A stretch of DNA of 64,000 nt from Planctomicrobium piriforme. Lineage in GTDB: Bacteria > Planctomycetota > Planctomycetia > Planctomycetales > Planctomycetaceae. The position numbers and the translations under genes were made by a program. Positions 43,312 through 50,780 of this stretch are shown here, one piece after another. Location: the NCBI RefSeq assembly GCF_900113665.1, contig NZ_FOQD01000012.1, positions 175,958-239,957 on the forward strand, read 5' to 3'. Below the pieces are notes generated by a model, which saw only the letters and a program-made list of their open reading frames with translations, made no database searches and had not been told where the DNA came from. Position 1 is the stretch's first letter; every line of letters begins with the position of its first letter.

Positions 43312-45905
43312 AGCCGGCCCTGCGTCGTACGACGACCACAGTTCAGGAGTTCGCAAGTGCACCGTCGTCGCGGCCCGTCAGTCAGGCGGCGGTGAAACGG
43401 GCATTCAGCAAGGTCCGGGACTGGTTCAAAGCCTACGGTTGGAAGCCGTTTCCCTTTCAAACGCAGGCCTGGCAGGCGTACCTGCAAGGCGACAGCGGAC
43501 TGCTTCATGCCACAACCGGGACCGGAAAGACCTATGCCGCGTGGCTGGGGCCGGTGATCGAATGGCTGGCCGAAAATGACAGCGTGGGCGAACTGCCGCA
43601 GCGAAAGCTCAAACGCAATGACGCGCCGCCGTTACGAGTCCTCTGGATCACACCGCTCCGGGCATTGTCGGCGGATACGTTGCAGGCACTTTTGAAGCCG
43701 ATTGATGATCTGCAAATTCACTGGACGCTCGAAACCCGAACCGGCGATACCTCTTCTTCGGCCAGACAACGTCAGCGGCAAAGACTGCCAACGGTTCTCA
43801 TCACGACTCCGGAAAGCCTGTCACTCTTGTTGACTCGACCGGAGGCCCGCGAGCAGTTCGCCGACCTGCGAATGGTGGTCGTGGACGAGTGGCACGAATT
43901 GCTCGCCACGAAGCGAGGAGTTCAAACGGAACTCGCGCTTGCCCGACTGCGGCACTGGACGCCGGGCCTGCGCACCTGGGGTCTCTCGGCGACGCTCGGA
44001 AATCTTGGGACGGCGATGACGACGTTGGTCGGCCATTCGATAGCCCAGCGGGAACCGCGTCTCATCCAGGGTTTGCAACGGAAACAACTCGTTGTCGATT
44101 CGATCATACCACGTTCGATGGAGCGCTTCCCGTGGTCGGGACATCTTGGCTTGCGACTGTTGCCTGAAGTCATCGAGCGCATTGAAGGGGCCGCCTCGAC
44201 GCTGGTGTTCACCAACACGCGCTCTCAGACCGAAATCTGGTATCAGGCGATCCTCAAGAAGCGTCCGGATTGGGCGGGGCAGATCGCATTGCATCACGGT
44301 TCGATTGACCAGGAAGCGCGAAGCTGGGTCGAACAGTCGTTGCGGACGCACCGCCTGAAGTGTGTCGTCTGCACGGCCAGTCTCGACCTCGGGGTCGACT
44401 TCAGTCCCGTCGATCAAGTACTGCAGATCGGCAGTCCCAAAGGAGTCGCGAGATTGCTGCAACGGGCGGGACGCAGCGGTCACGGCCCAGGCCGCGTGAG
44501 CCGCGTCACCTGTGTTCCGACAAATGCATTCGAACTTATCGAAACCGCCGCTGCCAGAGATGCCATTAAAGCCGGCCGGATTGAAGCCCGCGAGCCGGTG
44601 GCAAACCCTGTCGATGTCCTTGTGCAGCATGCGGTGACGATTGCGGTCGGCGGCGGCTTCCATCGAAATGATCTGCTGCAGGAAATTCGCACCGCCGCCA
44701 GCTACGCCACTCTCGATGAGGACACCTGGGATTGGGTGCTGGATTTCATCACACGCGGCGGCGCGGCGCTCTCTGCCTACCCCAACTTTCATCGCGTGCG
44801 GCAAATGGGGGACTGGTATGTCATCGACGACCAGCGGATCGCGCGGCAGCACCGCATGTCCATCGGCACGATCACCAGCGATGCCGCCCTCACCGTGCAG
44901 TTTCTCAAAGGCCCCCGTCTGGGAACGGTGGAAGAATCGTTTCTCGCCAAACTCAATCCCGGCGATCGTTTCACCTTTGCGGGTCGACTGCTCGAACTGG
45001 TGAGCGTGCGCGACATGAAGGTGTATGTCCGAAAAGCGACCGGAACCGAGACCGGTCAGGTGCCCCGCTGGATGGGAGGCCGCATGCCCCTTTCGACCGA
45101 GTTGGCCGAGGCGGTGCGAGCAAAGCTCTCTGACGCGGCGCACCACAAGTTCGAGAGTCCCGAGATGCAGGCCGTGCAACAAGTCCTCGAACTGCAACAA
45201 GCCTGGTCGCACATCCCGCTGCCGAATCAATTGCTCATCGAACAGGTCAAGTCCAGAGAAGGGCATCATCTGTACTTCTACCCCTTTGCCGGGCGGCTTG
45301 TGCATGAGGGCCTGGCGGCGCTGCTCGCCTGGCGACTGGCCCAGCATGCGCCACTGACGTTCAGCTTGTCGGCAAACGACTATGGTTTTGAACTGCTCTC
45401 ACATGGGGCGCCGCCGCTCGTCGCTGCCTTACAGCAGGGATTGTTGAGTGCAGACCACCTGGCCGACGATATCGGCAAGTGCCTGAACGCCGTCGAAATG
45501 GGGAAACGGCAGTTTCGTGAAATTGCCCGCATCGCAGGACTGGTCTTCGACGGGTTCCCCGGACAACGCAAGACGGCGAAACAACTGCAGGCGTCGTCGG
45601 GACTGCTCTATGATGTTTTTGTGAACTACGATCCTGCGAATCTGCTACTCGCACAGGCCGCACGCGAAGTACTGGAACGCCAGCTCGAACGAACGCGACT
45701 CGCCGCGACGTTAGAAACACTCTCGCGGCAGGAGGTGGTTATTCAACCGTGCCAGCGATTCACTCCGCTCTCGTTCCCGCTGATGGTCGACCGGCTGCGC
45801 TCACGTCTTTCCTCAGAAAAAATCGCCGACCGCATTGCCAGAATGCAAGCAGCCCTCGAGAAAGCAGCCGATCAGGAACTGGGAACAACTCCGACAAGCC
45901 GTTGA
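43308..45905 (+). CDS. Ligase-associated DEXH-box helicase (Lhr-like)
   Basis: An 865-residue superfamily 2 helicase. Walker A is ATTGTGKTYA, the DEXH box is VVVDEWHEL, motif III SATLGN, and motif VI QRAGRSGHG. After the two RecA-like domains comes the Lhr winged-helix and C-terminal region. It should unwind or translocate on DNA for the cassette. ATG at 43308 overlaps the ligase stop by four bases, so the frame's extension to 43233 is just overlap with the ligase gene. The length matches cassette members. Confidence 0.94.
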   Translation: MKPALRRTTTTVQEFASAPSSRPVSQAAVKRAFSKVRDWFKAYGWKPFPFQTQAWQAYLQGDSGLLHATTGTGKTYAAWLGPVIEWLAENDSVGELPQRKLKRNDAPPLRVLWITPLRALSADTLQALLKPIDDLQIHWTLETRTGDTSSSARQRQRQRLPTVLITTPESLSLLLTRPEAREQFADLRMVVVDEWHELLATKRGVQTELALARLRHWTPGLRTWGLSATLGNLGTAMTTLVGHSIAQREPRLIQGLQRKQLVVDSIIPRSMERFPWSGHLGLRLLPEVIERIEGAASTLVFTNTRSQTEIWYQAILKKRPDWAGQIALHHGSIDQEARSWVEQSLRTHRLKCVVCTASLDLGVDFSPVDQVLQIGSPKGVARLLQRAGRSGHGPGRVSRVTCVPTNAFELIETAAARDAIKAGRIEAREPVANPVDVLVQHAVTIAVGGGFHRNDLLQEIRTAASYATLDEDTWDWVLDFITRGGAALSAYPNFHRVRQMGDWYVIDDQRIARQHRMSIGTITSDAALTVQFLKGPRLGTVEESFLAKLNPGDRFTFAGRLLELVSVRDMKVYVRKATGTETGQVPRWMGGRMPLSTELAEAVRAKLSDAAHHKFESPEMQAVQQVLELQQAWSHIPLPNQLLIEQVKSREGHHLYFYPFAGRLVHEGLAALLAWRLAQHAPLTFSLSANDYGFELLSHGAPPLVAALQQGLLSADHLADDIGKCLNAVEMGKRQFREIARIAGLVFDGFPGQRKTAKQLQASSGLLYDVFVNYDPANLLLAQAAREVLERQLERTRLAATLETLSRQEVVIQPCQRFTPLSFPLMVDRLRSRLSSEKIADRIARMQAALEKAADQELGTTPTSR

Positions 45906-45950
45906 CCATTCCTATCCACCACCAACTGCCCACGATCCTCTTGAGAAGGA

Positions 45951-46634
45951 ATGGACTCCATCGTGCTCACAGAACGATCCAGCACCAATCACCGGCAAAC
46001 AGTTCTCATCCAGCTTGGAGGTGAGGAACTGGAATTGTTGCCAGATCGGGCGGTCTGGTGGCCGCGTTGTTCTACGCTGTTCATCGCGGATTCGCATTTT
46101 GGGAAGGCAGCGACGTTTCGAGCCTGGTCCATGCCGATCCCGGATTCCACGGCCCAGGATTTGGAACGGCTTGACCGCTTGCTCGACAGCACGCAGGCGT
46201 CGCGACTCATTGTCTTGGGCGACCTGCTGCATTCCCGCTGGGGCCGTTGCGATCAGGTGTTTCAAGAAGTGACCGCCTGGAGGGAACGGCGCGCGGCGCT
46301 CGACCTCGTACTCGTGCGCGGAAATCACGACCGTTCGGCCGGGAGGCCGCCTGAGGAGTGGCGAATCGAGTCTGTCGATGAGCCGCATGCAGACGGCCCG
46401 TTTCAATTACGGCATCATCCCCATCGATCCGATGTCCCGACTCTGGCAGGACACCTGCATCCGAAAATCCGTTTGCAGGCGGCCGGCGACATGCTCAAGC
46501 TCCCCTGTTTTGTGCTCGACGGGCAACAGTTGATCCTGCCGGCCTTCGGCGGATTCATCGACCACGGCAACATCACCCGCCAGCCGCAGCAGCGGATCTT
46601 CGCGACTGCAGAAGGCGTTGTTTGCGAAGTGTGA
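45951..46634 (+). CDS. pdeM: Ligase-associated metallophosphoesterase PdeM
   Basis: A 227-residue calcineurin-like phosphoesterase. Metal-binding motifs are ADSHFGKAATFR (D-x-H), VLGDLLHS (GD), VRGNHDR (GNHD), and GHLHPKI (GHxH). It is the fourth member of the ligase-associated cassette, acting as a phosphodiesterase or nuclease on DNA. GAAGGA is directly before the ATG at 45951, and a GTG four codons later is a possible alternative start. The gene ends the operon; DoxX follows on the opposite strand. Confidence 0.93.
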   Translation: MDSIVLTERSSTNHRQTVLIQLGGEELELLPDRAVWWPRCSTLFIADSHFGKAATFRAWSMPIPDSTAQDLERLDRLLDSTQASRLIVLGDLLHSRWGRCDQVFQEVTAWRERRAALDLVLVRGNHDRSAGRPPEEWRIESVDEPHADGPFQLRHHPHRSDVPTLAGHLHPKIRLQAAGDMLKLPCFVLDGQQLILPAFGGFIDHGNITRQPQQRIFATAEGVVCEV

Positions 46635-46729
46635 CGAGAACGGGGAGTCGTCCCCAGTTTTGTACGCCAATCAGCCGCTGGACGGTCGCCCACAGTTGTC
46701 TGCCTTACTCGCGACTGTCGCCAATGGTC

Positions 46730-47137
46730 CTAGACCTTGCGCTGGCCGCGGAATCGGAAGAAGCGATCGAGGCCGAACGGGCCGCTGCCGGTGATGAGGA
46801 TCACGACAAACGCTACCAGGTAGGCGACCGCAGGTTCCTTCACCTTCCATTCATCAGCGGCATGATGATTGACTGCCGCAACCAGCATGGTGACGACGAG
46901 CGGAATTGCAGCGAACCTGGTTCCCAGTCCCAGAATCACGAGGATCGAGCAAAAGAATTCGGCAAAGGTCGCCAGCCCGAGACTGAAAATGCTGCTGATT
47001 CCCAGCGGATCGGGGAACGTGCCGGACTTCTGCCCGAAGTGCAGCAGCTTGTCGAGGCCATGCCCTGCCAGCATCATCGTGCCGAACGAGACTCTGAGAA
47101 TCAGCAGACCGATGGATTGCAGCCAGGCATTGATCAT
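46730..47137 (-). CDS. DoxX-family membrane protein
   Basis: A 135-residue protein with four transmembrane helices. Residues RVSFGTMMLAGHGLDKL and LGLATFAEFFCSILVILGLGTRFAA match the DoxX pattern, with the central small-residue GLGTR loop. DoxX proteins are membrane components of quinone/thiol redox or sulfur systems; the precise role varies. I chose the second of two adjacent ATGs (47137) because of spacing from GAGG; the frame to 47212 is unlikely. It lies just downstream of the zinc-ribbon gene at 47193 on the same strand. Confidence 0.82.
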   Translation of the reverse strand: MINAWLQSIGLLILRVSFGTMMLAGHGLDKLLHFGQKSGTFPDPLGISSIFSLGLATFAEFFCSILVILGLGTRFAAIPLVVTMLVAAVNHHAADEWKVKEPAVAYLVAFVVILITGSGPFGLDRFFRFRGQRKV

Positions 47138-47192
47138 CATGATCCTCGCACTTCGTGTGGTTTCGTCGTGAAATGAGTCGCGAACCGGTTCA

Positions 47193-47651
47193 CTATTTTT
47201 TTTTGGGAGCATCGGCCGCCGGGGCAGCGGCAGGAGGTTTGTCCGAAGCGGTCGACTCCATGTCGGCCATGACCGCCGGCAGAACGAACATCACCAGCAG
47301 GGCAATCACGCCCACCGACAACAGGCTGAACCCAATGGCCGCACCCTTTACCGCGCCGCTGAGGGGCGGATACTTGGCTTTGACCTTCTTTTTCTTCTTC
47401 TTAGGCTTGGCATCAACCGGCGCGTTGAGGTCTTCCCCCTCTTCCGGCGCTACATCCTGAAACGCATCGAGGTCGACCTTCATGATGCTGTCGGAGCTTT
47501 CGTCTTCCGACTTCGGACGGGGCGCTGCCGCCGCCGACGAGGAGACAAAGCTCGTCGCGCCGCACTTGGGGCACTTGATCTTCTTGCCGGCGAGTTCGTC
47601 TTTGACTTTGGTCTGAAACCCGCAACCGCGACAGGCAAAAGCGACTGACAT
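47193..47651 (-). CDS. Zinc-ribbon protein with a C-terminal membrane segment
   Basis: A 152-residue protein. The N-terminus holds two CxxC pairs, CRGCGFQTKVK and KCPKCGATSF, forming a rubredoxin/zinc-ribbon knuckle. A Lys-rich stretch (KPKKKKKKVK, about 82-91) precedes one transmembrane helix (about 105-128), and the tail is Ala/Pro-rich ending KKK. Such zinc-ribbon/TM proteins are numerous in planctomycetes; the role is unknown. ATG at 47651 starts directly before the ribbon; the longer frame to 47714 is not supported. Confidence 0.75.
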   Translation of the reverse strand: MSVAFACRGCGFQTKVKDELAGKKIKCPKCGATSFVSSSAAAAPRPKSEDESSDSIMKVDLDAFQDVAPEEGEDLNAPVDAKPKKKKKKVKAKYPPLSGAVKGAAIGFSLLSVGVIALLVMFVLPAVMADMESTASDKPPAAAPAADAPKKK

Positions 47652-47781
47652 GATGATTCGTCTCGACAGGATGAAGTGCCTGCCGGCGGCCATCAGCAGG
47701 AACAAACGCCGCAAGCAGGTGTCAGCATGAGCCTAACCATTGCCGGACGGACTGTCATCCGAGCAAGGCGACCGGAGCAGA

Positions 47782-47861
47782 ATTGTCCCGGACGCTCAAC
47801 CCTCGCCCGAAATACCGAGGTTCGATTTTCCAAGTCGCGATGGCTCAGCGTCCGGGACAAT
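47782..47861. repeat. ATTGTCCCGGACGC palindrome, long-spacer copy
   Basis: ATTGTCCCGGACGC (47782-47795) and its reverse complement (47848-47861) enclose a 52-base spacer. The arms are identical to those at 4411-4444. The element ends 14 bases after the minus-strand stop at 47876, consistent with a 3' stem. Confidence 0.8.
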
Positions 47862-47875
47862 GGGCCACAGGGCAT

Positions 47876-48121
47876 TTATTCGAGTGTCAACTCGCTGTGG
47901 GATTTGAGAACGCGGCCGCCGTCGTCGTCATCGATGAGATAGGCGGGCTCGTCCGGAGTAGCCAGACGGGTGACAGCGGTCCCCTTAATCGAACGGGAGA
48001 TGCGATTGTAGAAGACCTCAGCAATTTTGCCGTGTCCCCAGCCGTTTCCCCATTTCCATTTGACCTTGCTGCCCTTGTCGAACGCGGAAGCCACGGCCGT
48101 TTCCCCTGTGAACGAAGTCAT
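47876..48121 (-). CDS. DUF2945 (hypervirulence-associated TUDOR-like) protein
   Basis: An 81-residue protein with a single SH3/TUDOR-like domain: DKGSKVKWKWGNGWGHGKI, ISRSIKGTAVTR, EPAYLIDDDDGGRVLKSHSEL. The pattern KV.WKWG..G.GK...V, IKGT.VTR and PAYLI...DG.RVLK.. is diagnostic of DUF2945. Function is not established. ATG at 48121 is chosen; the reading frame extends to 48484 but the upstream part opposes the terminator region and is not protein-like. A dispersed palindrome follows its stop. Confidence 0.82.
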   Translation of the reverse strand: MTSFTGETAVASAFDKGSKVKWKWGNGWGHGKIAEVFYNRISRSIKGTAVTRLATPDEPAYLIDDDDGGRVLKSHSELTLE

Positions 48122-48301
48122 GCGATTTTCAGCCTGGGAGTGAGTCCTGCCGACGGGCTCTGACAGCGCGACCTGAGGGACGGGCTGTCGGAATGTGAGC
48201 TGTCGACGTTCATTCGAACGACGCAACTCCTGAATCGCTCGGCTTGCCTGGGGGGTTTCCCTGAGCAGTGCAACCGCTGTACCGGGGAAGACGCGCAAAG
48301 A

Positions 48302-48336
48302 AAAACGGCCCGGACGGCAATCGTCCGGACCGTTTT
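48302..48336 (-). terminator. Rho-independent terminator after the 81-aa acidic protein gene
   Basis: On the minus strand AAAACGGTCCGGACG pairs with CGTCCGGGCCGTTTT over 14 of 15 bases, followed by TTTTTC-like sequence. It lies about 26 bases after the stop codon at 48363. Confidence 0.82.
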
Positions 48337-48362
48337 GAATGTCGTCGTCCTGGCAGCTCGAA

Positions 48363-48608
48363 TCAGGCGGCTTCTTCCTGATCGGCATCGTCACTGGCCG
48401 AATCTTCCGTGTAGACCAGCGAGAAGATGTTGTCGGCGGCTTCTTCCAGAAACATGCGAATGTTTTCGCTCTGCGTGGACGCAATCAGGGCGTCCAGGCC
48501 ATCGAGGATTCGATCGACTTCCTCGCTGGTGATGACTTCGTATTCTTCTTCCGAACGCTCCATGGGCAGTGTCTGATCCTCGGGCAATTGATGGTGATTC
48601 GATGGCAT
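48363..48608 (-). CDS. Small acidic protein, unknown (81 aa)
   Basis: An 81-residue, strongly acidic, helical protein starting MPSNHHQLPEDQTLP and ending in an Asp/Glu-rich tail (TEDSASDDADQEEAA). The central part EEVDRILDGLDALIASTQSENIRMFLEEAADNI is a likely helical hairpin. GGAGG lies about ten bases before the ATG. I do not recognise a family. The nearby small basic gene at 48720 could be expressed with it, and its charge is complementary. An intrinsic terminator closes the unit. Confidence 0.65.
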   Translation of the reverse strand: MPSNHHQLPEDQTLPMERSEEEYEVITSEEVDRILDGLDALIASTQSENIRMFLEEAADNIFSLVYTEDSASDDADQEEAA

Positions 48609-48719
48609 GGTGTTGTGACCTCCAATGTCAAAAAAAGGTGGAACCGCCTGATGCTGTGGGTTTCGCTCCGGCCGTTCGCTGCTCCGTTGAGCAAGTCGGC
48701 CGATGCGACGTGACGCCCA

Positions 48720-48896
48720 CTACTTGTTGCGAGGCTTTGGCTTCTTGACGGCATCCTTGCCGCCCTTCGGCTGACCGGTCTTCGCTGCCTGTGTGTTGTC
48801 TGCCGAGTGACCGGCTGACCTTTTGGCTTTGAAGACCCGATCCCACCCCTCGCGAAACTGTTCGTTGGAACCTGTATGAACTGTGTAACCGGTCAT
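48720..48896 (-). CDS. Very small basic protein (58 aa), not in longer ORF lists
   Basis: A 58-residue protein starting MTGYTVHTGSNEQFREGWDR and ending in a basic Gly/Lys-rich tail (KKPKPRNK). GAGGA lies five bases upstream of the ATG, and a Shine-Dalgarno match plus a structured N-terminal part supports translation. I recall similar short planctomycete proteins that begin GYTVHTGS, sometimes misnamed as sigma-factor-related; that memory is not a search. It is likely co-expressed with the 48363 gene 110 bases downstream. Confidence 0.65.
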   Translation of the reverse strand: MTGYTVHTGSNEQFREGWDRVFKAKRSAGHSADNTQAAKTGQPKGGKDAVKKPKPRNK

Positions 48897-48996
48897 GATG
48901 TTCCTCGCGGCCGCGCTGTTCAGAGTCGCTGATCGGCAAACGGCGGCGACAAGATAACAAGCCCTTCGCTGATTTCACCAGAGCATTGTTGTTCGA

Positions 48997-49133
48997 AAAA
49001 TTCCAATGTTCAAATTCCAAAACTCAAACAAGCACAAAATCTCAATGACCAAAACTGGAGAAGCCGGCTCAGGTGTTCTTGAATTGGAAACATTGAGATT
49101 TGTTTGAGCATTGGTGCTTGAGGTTTGGAATTT
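48997..49133. repeat. E element, copy 4
   Basis: Left arm AAAATTCCAATGTTCAAATT, CCAAAACTCAAACAAGCACA; right arm GAATTGGAAACATTGAGATT, TGTTTGAGCATTGGTGCTTG, AGGTTTGGAATTTC. It ends six bases after the minus-strand stop at 49139, again a gene's 3' end. Confidence 0.8.
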
Positions 49134-49138
49134 CGTTC

Positions 49139-50125
49139 TCAAGCAGCATCCTGCTCCTTGGCGGCTCGCTTTTCAGAACGACGACGCGAGCGGCGGAAAT
49201 GCGGACCCTTCAAAATTTTGTCGGTCGACTCTTCAATGCGGATCATCCGTCCGCCGAGATGTTCGATGCGCTGCGAGACTTCGTGCGTCGTCTGTTGCAT
49301 GCCGCCGCCGACCAGGGTGACGATCCCCAGCAGCAGCAGCATCTGTCCAGCGGTCGAGACGAGCCAGCCGGTCGAGGCGTATTGTTCGATTTCGCCAAAG
49401 TAACCCCAGAGGACGAGGACCGTTCCTACCGTCAGCAGGCCGACGCCGCCGTAAGCGAGCAGTTGGCCCCACATCGCTTCCGCCCGACCTGGATAGGTCG
49501 CTTTGCGGGGAGCGTTGACCATCGGATCGAAATGCGGGCCGCGAGCCGATTCATGCCCGTCGTCGATGCGAATCTTGCGCTGCGGACGCACTTTTTCGGC
49601 AACGGGTTCTGTGCTGGCGGTCGCGGTCACTTCAGCCGCGATTGGCGCTGGCGCCGGGGCTTCTGCAGCAATCTTTTCCAGACGCTGTGAACGACGCGGT
49701 CGGTCGCTGCGCGTGGGAACCGGCCCCGAAGGGGCGCCGTGTTCGTTATCGAGCCGCCACTTCGTCTTGCTCTTCGGAATCGGCGGACCAGACGCAGCGT
49801 CGTCCTCTTCCGCAGATTCTTCAATGGGCGCGATTGGGGCTTTGGCAGCGGGGATCGGCGCTTCAGCCGCAACGGGGGGAGTCGCGGGAGCGGCTGGAAC
49901 AGGCGCCGCGGGAAGACCGGCAGGGGCGTCGCCGGCGCGCTGTTGTTTGAGTGCCTGCTGTTCGCGAGCCCAGCGTTCGAGGAATTCGCGGGCCGACTTC
50001 GTTTCAGGATGGAGGCTTGGAGCGACCACTTTCCGTGCGGGCTGACCGCAGGTCGTGCACAGCAGCGACTGGCCGTCGGCTGAGATTTCGGTCGCTACGT
50101 CAGTCTGACAGTGTTCGCACCACAT
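49139..50125 (-). CDS. Zinc-ribbon protein with disordered linker and two membrane helices
   Basis: A 328-residue protein: a short N-terminal zinc ribbon with CEHC and CTTC pairs (about 3-28), a long Pro/Ala-rich linker (about 70-130), a basic stretch (about 140-225) and two transmembrane helices (about 225-250 and 265-290). A predicted amphipathic helix, GRMIRIEESTDKIL, and a basic C-terminus follow. The design, a cytoplasmic ribbon tethered to a membrane hairpin, resembles several planctomycete proteins of unknown role. ATG at 50125 starts the ribbon; the frame to 50155 is not needed. Confidence 0.7.
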   Translation of the reverse strand: MWCEHCQTDVATEISADGQSLLCTTCGQPARKVVAPSLHPETKSAREFLERWAREQQALKQQRAGDAPAGLPAAPVPAAPATPPVAAEAPIPAAKAPIAPIEESAEEDDAASGPPIPKSKTKWRLDNEHGAPSGPVPTRSDRPRRSQRLEKIAAEAPAPAPIAAEVTATASTEPVAEKVRPQRKIRIDDGHESARGPHFDPMVNAPRKATYPGRAEAMWGQLLAYGGVGLLTVGTVLVLWGYFGEIEQYASTGWLVSTAGQMLLLLGIVTLVGGGMQQTTHEVSQRIEHLGGRMIRIEESTDKILKGPHFRRSRRRSEKRAAKEQDAA

Positions 50126-50750
50126 CCCTGTGATCCTGCTCTGCGATGAATTCAAACGTCTCGAGGTGTCGCAGTCTTAAGTTTTGACAGTGAGTTTTCA
50201 GTCGTCAGTTTTCAGTGATCAGTTTGAGAAGGCAGCAGGCTCATCTGGAGTTGTGAATTCGATTCGCCACGCGTATTTCACTGAATACTGGCAACTGAAA
50301 ACTGTGAACTCCTGATTGACGTCGTGGGATTGTCCGTTCGAACTCGCAACATCAGTGGTTTTGACCGTCGTCCGTGGCGGTCGGCAAGTTCACTTTGGGA
50401 GTCGAGTTCGGCCGGTTTGTGTGATTGTTTTCCGGCTCTGTTGTGAACAAATATCAGGCCGGGCGAGTCGCTGGGGTGATTGGAAGGGGCCGGACCATAA
50501 GTCAGCCGGAATATACGGTCAAGAGGGAATCGGGCTGTGGGCGTTTTGACGGGAAGACTGTCCTGCGGATGACCGACCGGAGAACCTCCCAAAATGCGAA
50601 CTGTCAAAATCTGCCGTAAGAGCCTGCCACTACTCGCCAAAATCGCCATTTCCCTTGCGGGTTTGATTCAAGCCGTGTTATTTCACCGGCCTCCTCTCAC
50701 TCCTTCCGAAGATCCCCTCCCCTCAATTTCAAGCAGCGGCGACCATCAAG
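50126..50750. other. Intergenic region with a phrase repeat and no supported gene
   Basis: An inverted phrase repeat, GTTTTCAGTCGTCAGTTTTC (about 50191-50210) facing ACTGGCAACTGAAAACTGTG (about 50286-50305), is followed by about 440 bases without a convincing gene. A plus-strand frame from 50594 starts with an apparent signal-like segment but then overlaps the FlgI-like gene out of frame. I count it as spurious. The promoter of the FlgI-like gene should lie here. Confidence 0.5.
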
Positions 50751-50780
50751 ATGATGTGCCGCTGTGTGGAAATCCCCCTC

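Noticed and set aside
43821..45347. Long minus-strand frame (508 residues) opposite the Lhr-like helicase
   Set aside because: Shadow frame of a gene with all helicase motifs on the plus strand; no family pattern in the antisense product.
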